The notes beneath the pieces were generated by a model that was not told where the DNA came from, searched no databases, and saw nothing but the letters and a program-made list of their open reading frames with translations. Of a DNA stretch of 64,000 bases, positions 7,859 through 16,917 are shown one piece after another. The translations under genes and the position numbers were made by a program. The stretch comes from Cytophagales bacterium (GTDB taxonomy: Bacteria > Bacteroidota > Bacteroidia > Cytophagales > Cyclobacteriaceae). Each line of letters begins with the position of its first letter. The first letter of the stretch is position 1. The stretch lies in contig JAFLBR010000005.1 of NCBI GenBank assembly GCA_017303795.1, positions 124,001 through 188,000 on the forward strand, in the 5' to 3' direction.

Positions 7859-8308
7859 ATGGTTCTTATCCGCATCCTCGCGCTATGCCTGGCCGCTACT
7901 GGTATGTGCGCTGGTCAAGGTTCTTCCACCGTACGTTGGCAATTCAGCACTCAGCGCGTTTCGCCACATGAAGACATACTTATGCTAAAAGCATCGGTGC
8001 TTCCCGGCTGGCATTTGTATTCCCAACATCTGCCAGAAGGCGGGCCTGCACCCACTCGCATTACTTTTGATGCTATGGAAGGCTATCAATTAAAAGACAC
8101 TACTGCTGAAAAAGGTGAAGCGGTAACGTTTTATGATAAAACCTATGAAATGGAGATTACGTGGTATTCCGGCTCTGTTACTTTCTTACAACGTGTGCTG
8201 GTTGACCATCGGCCAATCTCCATTCGCGGGCGTATTGAGTATATGACGTGCAACACCCAGGTTTGCCAAGTGTTTCGTCAGCCGTTTGTTATCGCGTTGC
8301 CTAACTGA
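7859..8308 (+). CDS. Exported DsbD N-terminal-domain (DsbC-like) protein
   Basis: A 149-residue protein with a signal peptide (about residues 1-19) followed by the immunoglobulin-like domain found at the N-terminus of the thiol:disulfide reductase DsbD. The redox pair is visible in YMTCNTQVC near the C-terminus. The membrane and thioredoxin parts of DsbD are absent, so it would act as a stand-alone periplasmic thiol carrier. It is divergent from the ATPase gene, and a small unknown gene follows. Confidence 0.75.
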   Translation: MVLIRILALCLAATGMCAGQGSSTVRWQFSTQRVSPHEDILMLKASVLPGWHLYSQHLPEGGPAPTRITFDAMEGYQLKDTTAEKGEAVTFYDKTYEMEITWYSGSVTFLQRVLVDHRPISIRGRIEYMTCNTQVCQVFRQPFVIALPN

Positions 8309-8319
8309 ACATTGTTTCC

Positions 8320-8604
8320 GTGGAGTGGGTAACTGCTGCAAAGATTATTCGGTTGCATCAAAAAATGCTTTGCCTGCTTGAACAAATTCAGGTCAGTACT
8401 CAGCTTCCCGTTAAGCGCAAGGTTAGCGAGCATTACTACCTGCAAACCGTGCGCGAACTTGAATTGCTCTCTAAACATTTTGATCAGGCAGAACAGATGT
8501 TGGGTCGCGAGGGTGTATGTGCTTTTTATAAAGAAGCCTATTCTAAGTGGCGACAAGACGTCCGGTGGGTTAGCCGATTTCTTCGTCAACGCCCTATATT
8601 ATAA
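8320..8604 (+). CDS. Hypothetical 94-residue helical protein
   Basis: Starts at GTG 8320, 11 bases after the DsbD-like gene. The product is predicted to be mostly helical, with many Gln, Arg and Leu residues, one His-rich turn and no signal peptide. I recognise no family. An antisense frame of similar length (8278-8589) exists. I prefer the plus frame because of its spacing behind the upstream gene and its end ten bases before the convergent RteC-like gene. Confidence 0.45.
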   Translation: MEWVTAAKIIRLHQKMLCLLEQIQVSTQLPVKRKVSEHYYLQTVRELELLSKHFDQAEQMLGREGVCAFYKEAYSKWRQDVRWVSRFLRQRPIL

Positions 8605-8613
8605 CTAAGAGCC

Positions 8614-9708
8614 TTACGATAATTTTTTCATGAGACTCTGCAGTGTTTGCCGGAGCGCTTCCTTTGTACCGGACTCAATATTATAATACTTCGCCCGCAG
8701 GCTGTCGAACGAAATGTCTTCCGCGCGCTTGGATACCATTGTCTGCGCAAAGAAGCGTAGCAACTCGGATACGTTCGGATTCACGATGACGCGGGTATCT
8801 ACCAGTGTTTTTACAAAGCATGCCAATTGGGAAACAGATAACTCCGTTCGTACGCGAAAGTTATGGGGTACATTATCGGTGGCCATTTTGGTCTCGCTCC
8901 CTGACCTTTCTAAACTATTTAATTCTTCATGAATAAATGCGAGCACTTGATCGCGCAACGAATCGGCATGGGAGTGACAGTACATGGCTGGTTTAATTTT
9001 TATGCATTGAACATCGCGTTGGAAACTAATTAACAGCTCACGCTTTTCCGATTTCACTTCAGCAGAACCTGTTTGTCTCTTTATGCGTTTCCGCCAATGC
9101 TCGAAAGCAATGCTGGTATTGTGATTTATGGACACTAAAAATCTACTCAAAGTTTCTTCAAGAACAGGCTCTGTGCTGTTGGCGAACAGGTCGTTAAGTT
9201 CGGCCCTATAGGCCAAGGCAAATTTTTGCTGCTGGTATGTTATGGTCTGAGCATGTTTCAATTCATGGAAGAAGGAGACCAATACACCTTGCAGGTTTAC
9301 GTCAATAGTTAAGTTTGCGAATGTCTTGGTAAGTGTATGAACCGTTTCTTTACATTGCTGTGCTATCTGCTGCTTATGAAGTACACAAAGTTCCATTTCG
9401 GTGTCAAGATGAGCCGCAAAGTTTTTTTCAATGGCAGTCAGAAGTTCAACCAGTGCCCCGTTCGTTTCGGTTTGAGTCTCAGCTTTGCGCCAAACCTTGT
9501 TCAGTAATTGAATTACCCCAAAGTGATGCGTCCGCACGTAACGTTGCACGTGTAACTCATCTGCTAAACTCAATGCACCGGTAAGCAATGCTTCGCGAAT
9601 GCGAACAGCTTCCGCTTTAATTTTTCCTGACAAGGCATGGCTGGGCCTTTTGCCGGTTGCCAACCACGCTTCCAGAGAGAGCAACTCATATTTAACCGTT
9701 CGGTGCAT
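8614..9708 (-). CDS. RteC-like protein
   Basis: A 364-residue soluble protein. The last third (TELSVSQLACFVKTLVDT, then PNVSELLRFFAQTMVSKRAEDISFDSLRAKYYN in order) resembles the C-terminal domain of RteC, the regulator that triggers excision genes in the CTnDOT family of conjugative transposons. The first two-thirds is helical and unassigned. Many RteC-domain proteins are carried on Bacteroidota mobile elements, which fits this accessory region. No RteA/RteB two-component genes and no tra genes are nearby. Confidence 0.55.
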   Translation of the reverse strand: MHRTVKYELLSLEAWLATGKRPSHALSGKIKAEAVRIREALLTGALSLADELHVQRYVRTHHFGVIQLLNKVWRKAETQTETNGALVELLTAIEKNFAAHLDTEMELCVLHKQQIAQQCKETVHTLTKTFANLTIDVNLQGVLVSFFHELKHAQTITYQQQKFALAYRAELNDLFANSTEPVLEETLSRFLVSINHNTSIAFEHWRKRIKRQTGSAEVKSEKRELLISFQRDVQCIKIKPAMYCHSHADSLRDQVLAFIHEELNSLERSGSETKMATDNVPHNFRVRTELSVSQLACFVKTLVDTRVIVNPNVSELLRFFAQTMVSKRAEDISFDSLRAKYYNIESGTKEALRQTLQSLMKKLS

Positions 9709-9772
9709 GACCGTGCCTTCATTGTTTGCCTACGTTTTAGTGGTTGTAAAACTTCGTAACAAGTTTAAAAAA

Positions 9773-10321
9773 TCAACAGCCGGTGCCTTTCCATTCATAT
9801 CCGCCTCGCGTATCTGAAACGCTTACGCTTAACGAAAGGGAAATGGCATGCATAATATCACTTAATGTTGTCGCCTTCGAAAATGAACCCGTAAATAAAC
9901 AGGCTTCTATTCCGGCTTCCGCTATCTGAATATCGATATTGAACTTTGTTTCCAGCAGTACAGCTACCTCTTTCAACGAAGTATGATCGAACGCCAGCGA
10001 TTCGTCAGCACGCGTTGATGCCACCGAAACAGGCCACCATAACCCTATAGCGATTGAGAGTAAGAAGATACCTGCCATCGCAACAAATCCCCTTTTGAAG
10101 TTCATAATGCGCTTCCGGGTTTTCATTAAATTCTTGATTCGCAGAAGCGGAAGTTGGTTTGTGGTGGTTGGCCAGGGACCTTGAGCCAACTGCCAAAGTT
10201 GGCGTACCTGCTTGAATTCTTGCCGATGCAACTCACTAACGGCCATCCAGTGGCTAAACGCGTTCAGTTCAGCCTCATTGGCTTGTCCCTCTAAAATTTT
10301 AACCATTTGCGCTATGTCCAT
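9773..10321 (-). CDS. Shortened FecR-like anti-sigma factor
   Basis: A 182-residue protein with three parts: an N-terminal cytoplasmic domain like that of FecR anti-sigma factors (about 1-60, including FSHWMAVSELHRQEF), one membrane helix (about 78-100), and a periplasmic C-terminal domain resembling DUF4974 (about 108-182). Typical FecR proteins exceed 300 residues and carry a central FecR domain between the helix and DUF4974, and that domain is missing here. It lies 67 bases downstream of a FecI sigma gene and presumably restrains it. No TonB-dependent receptor follows. Confidence 0.7.
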   Translation of the reverse strand: MDIAQMVKILEGQANEAELNAFSHWMAVSELHRQEFKQVRQLWQLAQGPWPTTTNQLPLLRIKNLMKTRKRIMNFKRGFVAMAGIFLLSIAIGLWWPVSVASTRADESLAFDHTSLKEVAVLLETKFNIDIQIAEAGIEACLFTGSFSKATTLSDIMHAISLSLSVSVSDTRGGYEWKGTGC

Positions 10322-10388
10322 AGTATCCGTTTGTTCTTGTTACTCCTGCAAAGTTCTTCATACCCTATGTTCACCTGAATTTTTATTT

Positions 10389-10958
10389 TTAGAACTCCTT
10401 GCGCGCCCATTTACGCAGGCGTTTGTGGGCACTGGTAATACTCCGCTCCACAGCTTTTACAGTTATGCCCAACTCGGCAGCAATTTCCCTGGTAGTCATC
10501 AAGTGATCGATTTTCATCGTAAGGCATTCCTTTTCCCGGTCAGGGAATGTATCAATGTGTGCCTTGATGCGTTCTGCGATCTCCTGATCAATTATCTGTG
10601 CCTCCACAGTTTGTTCTACAGACGGAACGCGATTTCCATTTAGAAACTGAGCATAGTTTTCTTGTAGCCTGATTGCCTTTTTGTATTGTGAAATGGATTT
10701 GTTTTTGACCACCCGTGCGAGATAGAAATAGAAGGGCAGCTCATTCGGCTGGCTTAAAGTTTTATGGTTCTCCCACACATGCACGAATGTTTCCTGCACA
10801 ATGTCTTCGGCAGTGGGTCGATGCTGTAGGTACTTTTGTGATAGTACTACTAACCCCTCATAGTAGTAGCGGTAGAGATAGTCAATGGCCTTTGCGGGCA
10901 CCGCACACAGCAGCAATCGAAATCGTTCGTTGTCGAGCGTCTCCGGCATATAAAGCAA
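10389..10958 (-). CDS. ECF sigma factor, FecI-like
   Basis: A 189-residue sigma-70 family protein. Region 2 is recognisable in AIDYLYRYYYEGLVVLSQKYL and AEDIVQETFVHVWEN, and region 4 in MTTREIAAELGITVKAVERSI. The start could be codon 1 or Met4 (MPETLDN). It is followed by the short FecR-like gene, the usual sigma/anti-sigma order, and is not closely similar to the two sigma copies at the left end. Its targets cannot be told. Confidence 0.85.
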   Translation of the reverse strand: MLYMPETLDNERFRLLLCAVPAKAIDYLYRYYYEGLVVLSQKYLQHRPTAEDIVQETFVHVWENHKTLSQPNELPFYFYLARVVKNKSISQYKKAIRLQENYAQFLNGNRVPSVEQTVEAQIIDQEIAERIKAHIDTFPDREKECLTMKIDHLMTTREIAAELGITVKAVERSITSAHKRLRKWARKEF

Positions 10959-11087
10959 GGCGTTGTAACCAACGGACAGAACTATTTTTCATTAGGTAAG
11001 ATACAACAAAAGGTTGGGTTATGGCCAGTTAGAAGGGATTTTGCCATACCGGTCTGTTTAAGCTAAATTTAAATACTAAGAGTTACC

Positions 11088-12395
11088 ATGATTCGTACCG
11101 TTGAAGATTTAGTAGAGTCATTGATTGAGGCCGGTCGCTCCATAATTGACCGTTCCGGTATTACACATAGGCCCACTATTGGCGATATGTATGAAGGGTT
11201 AACCAAATCTGTTTTAGAAAAGGCAGTTTTCGAAGGGTTAAACCTGAACATCGTTACGAGTTCCTTCATCGAAAATTCAAAAGGTGAAAAAAGTTACGAG
11301 ATGGATGTGCTTTTAATTGAAGGCGAAGGAAAGAAACTGCCATTTGCGGATAAGTACGTAGTGCTTGAGGAGCACGTGATAGCGGTATTTCAAGTTAAGA
11401 AGACGTTGAACAAACAACTGTTGTCCGATGCGTACTTCAACTTAAAAAATGTATATGATGTTTGTGAGTTAGAGAATGAAAACCAGTATAGTAAACGTCT
11501 GTTGCGAGATGCCTATGTCGGGATTTTCAAAACAGGTGTACACCGCAGTAAGCCTTTGAGAAAGTTCTTTCAAAGCACTACACAAGAAAACATTTTTAAC
11601 TGCATTCGCGCAGAAGCTTATCTGCCCCTACGGATCGTGATCGGCTATCAAGGTTACAATTCGGAGAAAAGTTTACGAAAAGGCTTCTATGAGTTTCTTG
11701 GTGAAAACAGATTCACGCACGGCTTCAGCCCCCTCCATTTTCCAAATTTGATTATCAATGATCAGTTTAGTTTGCTGAAGGGAAATGGTATGCCCTACAT
11801 ATCGCCCATGGATAACGGCAAGTGGCCTTTTTTCAATTCCAGTTCCGGTAAACCTATACTGCATTTGCTTGAACTAATTTGGAGCCGATTGTCGTATCGG
11901 TTCAACCTGGATGCAGGAATTTTTGGCGATGACCTGGAAGTGGAAAGCGTCAATCGATTTTTGTCGTGCAATATGGTGAATGTAGAAGGACAGAGAGGTT
12001 GGAATTATGAGTTCACAGATTTGCCAAAAAGTGATTTTACTTCAACCATGCCAACAAGCCCCTGGGAGCCAGCGTCCTTAACCATTGAGCAACACCATGT
12101 GATTGCCTATTTATGCAAGTATAGTTTTTTGAGGCTAACGAAAATAAATGCCTGGATGAGCGAAATAGGAAAAGAGGTAGAGGTTGAGCCATTTGTAGTA
12201 AGCCTTTTGGAAACAGGATTGGTCTATGTGGACTCCCAAAAAGAACTACGGCTACTTACGGAGAATTGTCAATGTATAGCGGTTCCCGGTCTTGGTTTTG
12301 TTGGTGCTGATAATAAAACCGGTAAACTCACACGGTGGCTTGAGAAAAGGTTGGGTAAGAAGATTGAAAATGTTCTGCACGTAACGTTCAAATGA
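11088..12395 (+). CDS. DUF6602-like PD-(D/E)XK protein
   Basis: A 435-residue cytoplasmic protein. The N-terminal region has a PD-(D/E)XK layout: YEMDVLLIEGEG with Asp73, then VIAVFQVKKTLNKQ with Gln102-x-Lys104, where Gln replaces the usual Glu. This resembles DUF6602 proteins, which occur near restriction and defence genes. The C-terminal half is unassigned, with possible winged-helix character around THAT part containing EPFVVSLLETGLVYVDSQ. It stands alone, with a sterol-desaturase gene converging on it. Confidence 0.5.
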   Translation: MIRTVEDLVESLIEAGRSIIDRSGITHRPTIGDMYEGLTKSVLEKAVFEGLNLNIVTSSFIENSKGEKSYEMDVLLIEGEGKKLPFADKYVVLEEHVIAVFQVKKTLNKQLLSDAYFNLKNVYDVCELENENQYSKRLLRDAYVGIFKTGVHRSKPLRKFFQSTTQENIFNCIRAEAYLPLRIVIGYQGYNSEKSLRKGFYEFLGENRFTHGFSPLHFPNLIINDQFSLLKGNGMPYISPMDNGKWPFFNSSSGKPILHLLELIWSRLSYRFNLDAGIFGDDLEVESVNRFLSCNMVNVEGQRGWNYEFTDLPKSDFTSTMPTSPWEPASLTIEQHHVIAYLCKYSFLRLTKINAWMSEIGKEVEVEPFVVSLLETGLVYVDSQKELRLLTENCQCIAVPGLGFVGADNKTGKLTRWLEKRLGKKIENVLHVTFK

Positions 12396-12409
12396 CTACT
12401 CACATTGGC

Positions 12410-13252
12410 CTACTTAAACGGATACCAAAACTGTTTCCAATAAGTGCGTGGAAAATTTGGTTCTTCTTTGATTCCAATTTCACCAATACCATCGGTGTGA
12501 TAAATTTTTGGATTGTCGTATGCGGTCTTAAAAATATGATCCCACACGGTTAGCCATGCGCCATAATTTACTTGCGCATCTTTATAATCTGCACGGTGGT
12601 GCCAGCGATGGAGTTCCGCCACGCAAAAGAACTTTTTTAGAAAGCCAGCCTTATAATCAAGGTTGGTGTGTTGCATCATCATGTTGATGGCAAGAATGGC
12701 CAAGGCTGCGACCACTACCGGTTGGGGCGTACCGATTATAAGGCACAAAATTATTCCTGGGCTACCTTCCAGAATTTGATGCAAGGCATGACGCTTTTCG
12801 CCATTCAGAAAGTACAAGCGTTCGGAACTGTGGTGAATGGCGTGAAGTTTCCACAACCACTCATAGCGATGGCTCTGCCAGTGAACAAAGAATAGAAAGA
12901 AGTCAATAATTGTGAGTGCCAATAGTACCTGAATCCAAAATGGCAATGTGGTAGGGAACCACTGTGGAAAGGGTATCCAAACAGCAAGCCAGATGAGTGT
13001 AAATTGGGCAGAAACTTTAATGAGATAATTGATGATGTAATAGGTAAAGTCGAGGTTCCAATCATTTCCATTTACCCAATTTTTTTCGAATGGCATCCAG
13101 CGCTCAAGCAGTAGGGCTGCCAAGCCATACAATGCAATAATGGGTACAGTGGCCAGATATTGATTAGTGCCGCTTTTCATTAGCCAGATGATGGAGAAGA
13201 AGGCGGATAGCATAAAAACAGGGTATATTGAATACTGGAAAAAATTTTTCAT
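12410..13252 (-). CDS. Sterol desaturase / fatty acid hydroxylase family membrane protein
   Basis: A 280-residue protein with four or five membrane helices and the family's His boxes: HWQSHR (HxxxH), HAIHHSS (HxxHH), a Gln-His in MQHTNLD and HRWHHR (HxxHH). These eight or so His residues bind a di-iron centre that hydroxylates or desaturates lipid chains. The protein acts in the inner membrane. It lies between the DUF6602-like gene and the AraC regulator, with 60 bases to the latter, and may be the last gene of the leftward block. Confidence 0.85.
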   Translation of the reverse strand: MKNFFQYSIYPVFMLSAFFSIIWLMKSGTNQYLATVPIIALYGLAALLLERWMPFEKNWVNGNDWNLDFTYYIINYLIKVSAQFTLIWLAVWIPFPQWFPTTLPFWIQVLLALTIIDFFLFFVHWQSHRYEWLWKLHAIHHSSERLYFLNGEKRHALHQILEGSPGIILCLIIGTPQPVVVAALAILAINMMMQHTNLDYKAGFLKKFFCVAELHRWHHRADYKDAQVNYGAWLTVWDHIFKTAYDNPKIYHTDGIGEIGIKEEPNFPRTYWKQFWYPFK

Positions 13253-13312
13253 TGCCGAAGAATTAGTTGTGCAAAGTCTTCAGAAAGAAATGCCCATGAT
13301 TGAATAAACTGG

Positions 13313-14008
13313 CTATTGTTTCAAAACCGTAGAGGGGTTCACCCCGAACATATCCATAAAGGTGCGGCTTAAATGTGCAGTGTCAGAAAAACCTGCTTCG
13401 TGTGCGGCCTGGGTAAGAGTCATGCCCGAAAGCACTGAGGTAACAGCTACGCGCATCCGGCACCAAAGAATAAAAGGGCGTATCGGAATGCCGACTTGGG
13501 CTTTGAATAAATGTGTGAAGCGACTGGTGGAAAGGCAGGCTATCTCCGCCAGCATTTCCAGGCTAAACTCATGTGTGGTGATATGAGAGCGAATAAAGTC
13601 GGTAGCTGTCTGAATACGCTCGTCAATCAGGTTAAGAGATTTGATTGTTTTTGTAAATGTCGAGGGTATGTGGCCCTCGGTAAACGTTTTTCTATCTGCT
13701 TCTGATATTCTCCCTTCAATGGATTGAACGGATTGAGTAGGTTTAAATGCCGTCAGAATTGTGTTTGCCAAATCCGATTCCGGTTCAATAAAAACAAAGG
13801 CTGTTTCGCCCGTGGTTATGGTTTGATGGAGTTGGTCGGGTAATACTACTGCGGCCTGCGAAGTGAAGGTATTTCCAAAAGCGTCTGCGATTTGTATTTC
13901 ACCTTTAATACTTACAATTACCTCCAGGGCGTGGTGTTTGTGCATATCAGTATGGATAGCCGGACTGATGAAGGTGGCGTGGTCTTCAAAAATTTGGATT
14001 TGCTTCAC
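13313..14008 (-). CDS. AraC-family regulator with cupin-like sensor domain
   Basis: A 231-residue protein started by GTG at 14008. The N-terminal half looks like a small cupin (MHKHHALEVIVSIKGE near residue 22), and the C-terminal half is an AraC DNA-binding domain with the two helix-turn-helix units LEMLAEIACLSTSRFTHLFK and LTQAAHEAGFSDTAHLSRTF. It begins 11 bases after the CopB ATPase stop, so it is probably co-transcribed with the copper genes. The ligand is unknown, and the His-rich cupin could bind metal. Confidence 0.85.
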   Translation of the reverse strand: MKQIQIFEDHATFISPAIHTDMHKHHALEVIVSIKGEIQIADAFGNTFTSQAAVVLPDQLHQTITTGETAFVFIEPESDLANTILTAFKPTQSVQSIEGRISEADRKTFTEGHIPSTFTKTIKSLNLIDERIQTATDFIRSHITTHEFSLEMLAEIACLSTSRFTHLFKAQVGIPIRPFILWCRMRVAVTSVLSGMTLTQAAHEAGFSDTAHLSRTFMDMFGVNPSTVLKQ

Positions 14009-14019
14009 TAAATATCTTT

Positions 14020-16188
14020 TTACACCTTCAACAGCCGAGCATTAATTGCTACAACCACGGTACTCACACTCATCAACACGGCACCCATTGCCGGACTTAG
14101 CATAACTCCGAAGTTATACAAAACACCTGCGGCCAGTGGTAAGGCAATCACGTTGTAGCCAGTTGCCCAAATAAGATTTTGAATCATTTTCTTGTAGGTA
14201 GCTTTTCCAAACAAAATAAGATTCACTACATCCTTGGGGTTGCTGTTCACCAATACAATACCAGCCGTTTCGGCAGCAATATCAGAACCAGAGCCTACGG
14301 CAATGCCAATATTGGCTTGCGCAAGTGCTGGCGCATCGTTTACGCCATCGCCTGTCATAGCTACAAATTCACCTTTCTCCTGAAGCTCTTCAATCTTTTT
14401 CAGCTTTTGATGTGGAAGTACTTCCGCCATAAAGCCATCCATGCCCAGCGATTCGCTTACTTTTCTGGCTACCTCTTTATTGTCACCAGTGAGCAAAAAC
14501 GTTTTGATACCGTTGGCACGAAGTATTCTAATGGCATCGGGAGATTCTTTTCTGATTTCGTCAGCTAGAGCAATCAATCCAGCGACTCGATTTTCAATCA
14601 CCACATATACAACAGTTTCGGCTTCAGAAGATGCCGGTGGCTGAATGTTCATATCATGCTCTTTCAGGTAACCAGGGCTTACTACCCTAACCTGTTTTCC
14701 ACTCCAGTTGGCCCGAATGCCTTTACCAGTTATCGCATTAAAGTCGGTAATAGCAGGCAACGAAAGTTTGAGTTCTTTCGCTTTTTCCACAATACCGGTT
14801 GCAATAGGATGTTCGGAGTTTTGTTCGAGTGCTGCCGCGATAGCAAGAACTTCATCACGATTATACGATTCACTTAATGAATCGAACCTTACCACACTAA
14901 ATTTACCAAGCGTAAGCGTACCGGTCTTATCAAATACTAAGACTGTAATCTTTCTAGAATTCTCAAAGGCCGTTCTGTTTTTTATCAGTAGTCCACTTTG
15001 AGCAGAAATAGCGGTAGATCGTGCCACTACTAACGGAACAGCAAGCCCCAAGGCATGCGGACAGCAAATCACAATTACTGTGACCATACGTTCCATCGCG
15101 AAGGCTAAATCTTTGCCTAGACTCAGCCAGACAATAAACGTTAACGCACCCGATACCAATGCGATGATGGTAAGCCAACCCGCTGCTTTATCAGCCAGCA
15201 GTTGCGTTTTGGATTGACTTTGTTGTGCATCCTGTACCAACTTAATTACCTGTGCGAGATAAGAGTCTTTACTTCCATGTGATACCTCTACTCTTAGTGA
15301 CCCGTTACCATTGATAGACCCAGCAATTAATTTATCGCCTTTTGATTTCTCCACCGGTTTCGATTCGCCAGTCAGCATGGATTCATTCAGGTAGCTATTA
15401 CCCTCCGTGATGATTCCATCAGCAGCAATTTTTTCACCCGGTTTAATGAGAATAACATCCCCGGTTTTCAGGTCTTCTGTTTTCACTTCCGTGATGTGCT
15501 CGTCATGAATGAGGTGCGCTTCCGAGGGCATAAGCTGCACCAACAGCTCCAATTCACGCGATGCACTCATAATGGATTTCATTTCGATCCAATGCCCCAA
15601 CAGCATGATGAGAATTAACGTGGCCAACTCCCAGAAAAAATCCATACCGGCCAAACCCAACACGATGGCCACGCTATATACATAGGCAACGGTAATCGCG
15701 ACCGCTACCAGTGTCATCATGCCCAGCGATTTTGATTTCACTTCATCCTTTAAGCCTATGAGAAATGGCCATCCGCCATAGAAGTAAACGATGGACGAGA
15801 GTAACATGAGTATATACGAAGACCCGGTAAACATCCAATCTACCCCCAACCAATGTTGAATCATAGGTGAAAGTGCCATGATAGGTAGGGTCAGCGCCAA
15901 GACGATATAGAATCGTCTTTTGTAGTCGTCAATCATTCCGGCATGGTGGGCGTGGCCAGAGTGACCGGAGTGTTGATGCTCATGCTGCGAATGCTTTTCA
16001 ACCTTCATGTGCGGATGTGCGTGTTCACTTTCATGTTGTACATGATGTTGATGACTCGAGTGTTCCTCTTTTGAATTTGAAAGAGGAACCAAGTCCATTC
16101 CACACTTCGGGCATTTGCCGGGTGCGTCCTTCACTACTTCCGGATGCATAGGGCAAGCAAACTGTTGATTTCCGTGTTGATGTTCCAT
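14020..16188 (-). CDS. copB: CopB-type (CPH) copper/silver P-type ATPase
   Basis: A 722-residue P1B ATPase of the inner membrane. Its N-terminus carries a heavy-metal-binding domain (CPMHPEV, PGKCPKCGMDLVP, residues 12-35) and then a very His-rich linker (about 40-87). The ion-binding motif is CPH (near residue 374), typical of CopB-like P1B-3 pumps for Cu/Ag, instead of the CPC of CopA. DKTGTLT (near 418), SEHPIATG (near 455) and GDGVNDAP (near 611) complete the catalytic set. It would move copper out of the cytosol. The gene symbol rests on the CPH motif and the His-rich N-terminus. Confidence 0.9.
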   Translation of the reverse strand: MEHQHGNQQFACPMHPEVVKDAPGKCPKCGMDLVPLSNSKEEHSSHQHHVQHESEHAHPHMKVEKHSQHEHQHSGHSGHAHHAGMIDDYKRRFYIVLALTLPIMALSPMIQHWLGVDWMFTGSSYILMLLSSIVYFYGGWPFLIGLKDEVKSKSLGMMTLVAVAITVAYVYSVAIVLGLAGMDFFWELATLILIMLLGHWIEMKSIMSASRELELLVQLMPSEAHLIHDEHITEVKTEDLKTGDVILIKPGEKIAADGIITEGNSYLNESMLTGESKPVEKSKGDKLIAGSINGNGSLRVEVSHGSKDSYLAQVIKLVQDAQQSQSKTQLLADKAAGWLTIIALVSGALTFIVWLSLGKDLAFAMERMVTVIVICCPHALGLAVPLVVARSTAISAQSGLLIKNRTAFENSRKITVLVFDKTGTLTLGKFSVVRFDSLSESYNRDEVLAIAAALEQNSEHPIATGIVEKAKELKLSLPAITDFNAITGKGIRANWSGKQVRVVSPGYLKEHDMNIQPPASSEAETVVYVVIENRVAGLIALADEIRKESPDAIRILRANGIKTFLLTGDNKEVARKVSESLGMDGFMAEVLPHQKLKKIEELQEKGEFVAMTGDGVNDAPALAQANIGIAVGSGSDIAAETAGIVLVNSNPKDVVNLILFGKATYKKMIQNLIWATGYNVIALPLAAGVLYNFGVMLSPAMGAVLMSVSTVVVAINARLLKV

Positions 16189-16199
16189 GTACTTTATAA

Positions 16200-16910
16200 T
16201 TATGGATGGCTTATCATTATCGTTCCTTTTTTAAATCGTACCTCATCCAGGTGTCCCATCTTTTGTCTGTCGGATGTGATCAGGTGCATGTGTAGGTAAG
16301 TATCGTGGTGTGTGAAAATGCCTTTATGCGCTGTTGAAAAAAATCCTACTATCTCAACAAGCTGGTGTGCTAATACAAAATTCCTTTGCCCCTGGTGAGC
16401 CTCGTCCGGGGAAGTTACTGTTGATCCTTTTGGCAGATTGACGACATGGATGGTAGCTTGTTCAATCTCCCCTGTAAATCGGAACAAAACTGGACGGTTT
16501 TGTTTTTTGGTAGTGCGCTCAAGAAATTGCTCCAACTGTTGAGCAGACTGAATACTGTCGGGTAGGATTACTTGTGTCAAGTTCATAATATTTGCGTACG
16601 CAAAAAATGGGGCTTTTATCGCATAGGTTTCTTCTACCTTCATAGTGGAGTCGGTTAGCACCGTTGATCTATAAGCCTTTCCATCAATAATCAAGATTTC
16701 TCCTGCTAAATACTCAACCGGCCCAAGCCCGAATAAATGTTGTTTGTTTGATAAGGTATCAAGATCAATCGTGCCTGAAAGCTTGCCTTTCCACATGACT
16801 TCTTTCATAGCGCCCACAACCTTTACATAGTTTACCACTTCTTGAGCTGATGCATTGCTCCAGAAGAAAAATAATACAGATGCCCAAAGAGTTCTTGAAC
16901 TAGCCTTCAT
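16200..16910 (-). CDS. Exported acetolactate decarboxylase
   Basis: A 236-residue protein with a Sec signal (about 1-22) and the acetolactate decarboxylase fold: GLGPVEYLAGEILIIDGKAY (about residues 61-80) and the zinc-binding His cluster YLHMHLITSDRQKMGHLDEV near the C-terminus. The enzyme makes acetoin from 2-acetolactate. A signal peptide is seen in many Bacteroidota and some Gram-positive members. It lies 12 bases after the copB direction's start, between YceI and CopB genes. Its link to copper handling is unexplained. Confidence 0.8.
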   Translation of the reverse strand: MKASSRTLWASVLFFFWSNASAQEVVNYVKVVGAMKEVMWKGKLSGTIDLDTLSNKQHLFGLGPVEYLAGEILIIDGKAYRSTVLTDSTMKVEETYAIKAPFFAYANIMNLTQVILPDSIQSAQQLEQFLERTTKKQNRPVLFRFTGEIEQATIHVVNLPKGSTVTSPDEAHQGQRNFVLAHQLVEIVGFFSTAHKGIFTHHDTYLHMHLITSDRQKMGHLDEVRFKKGTIMISHP

Positions 16911-16917
16911 CGTATTG

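Noticed and set aside
8278..8589. Minus-strand frame of 103 codons
   Set aside because: Antisense to the plus frame at 8320-8604, which fits the spacing of both neighbours better.
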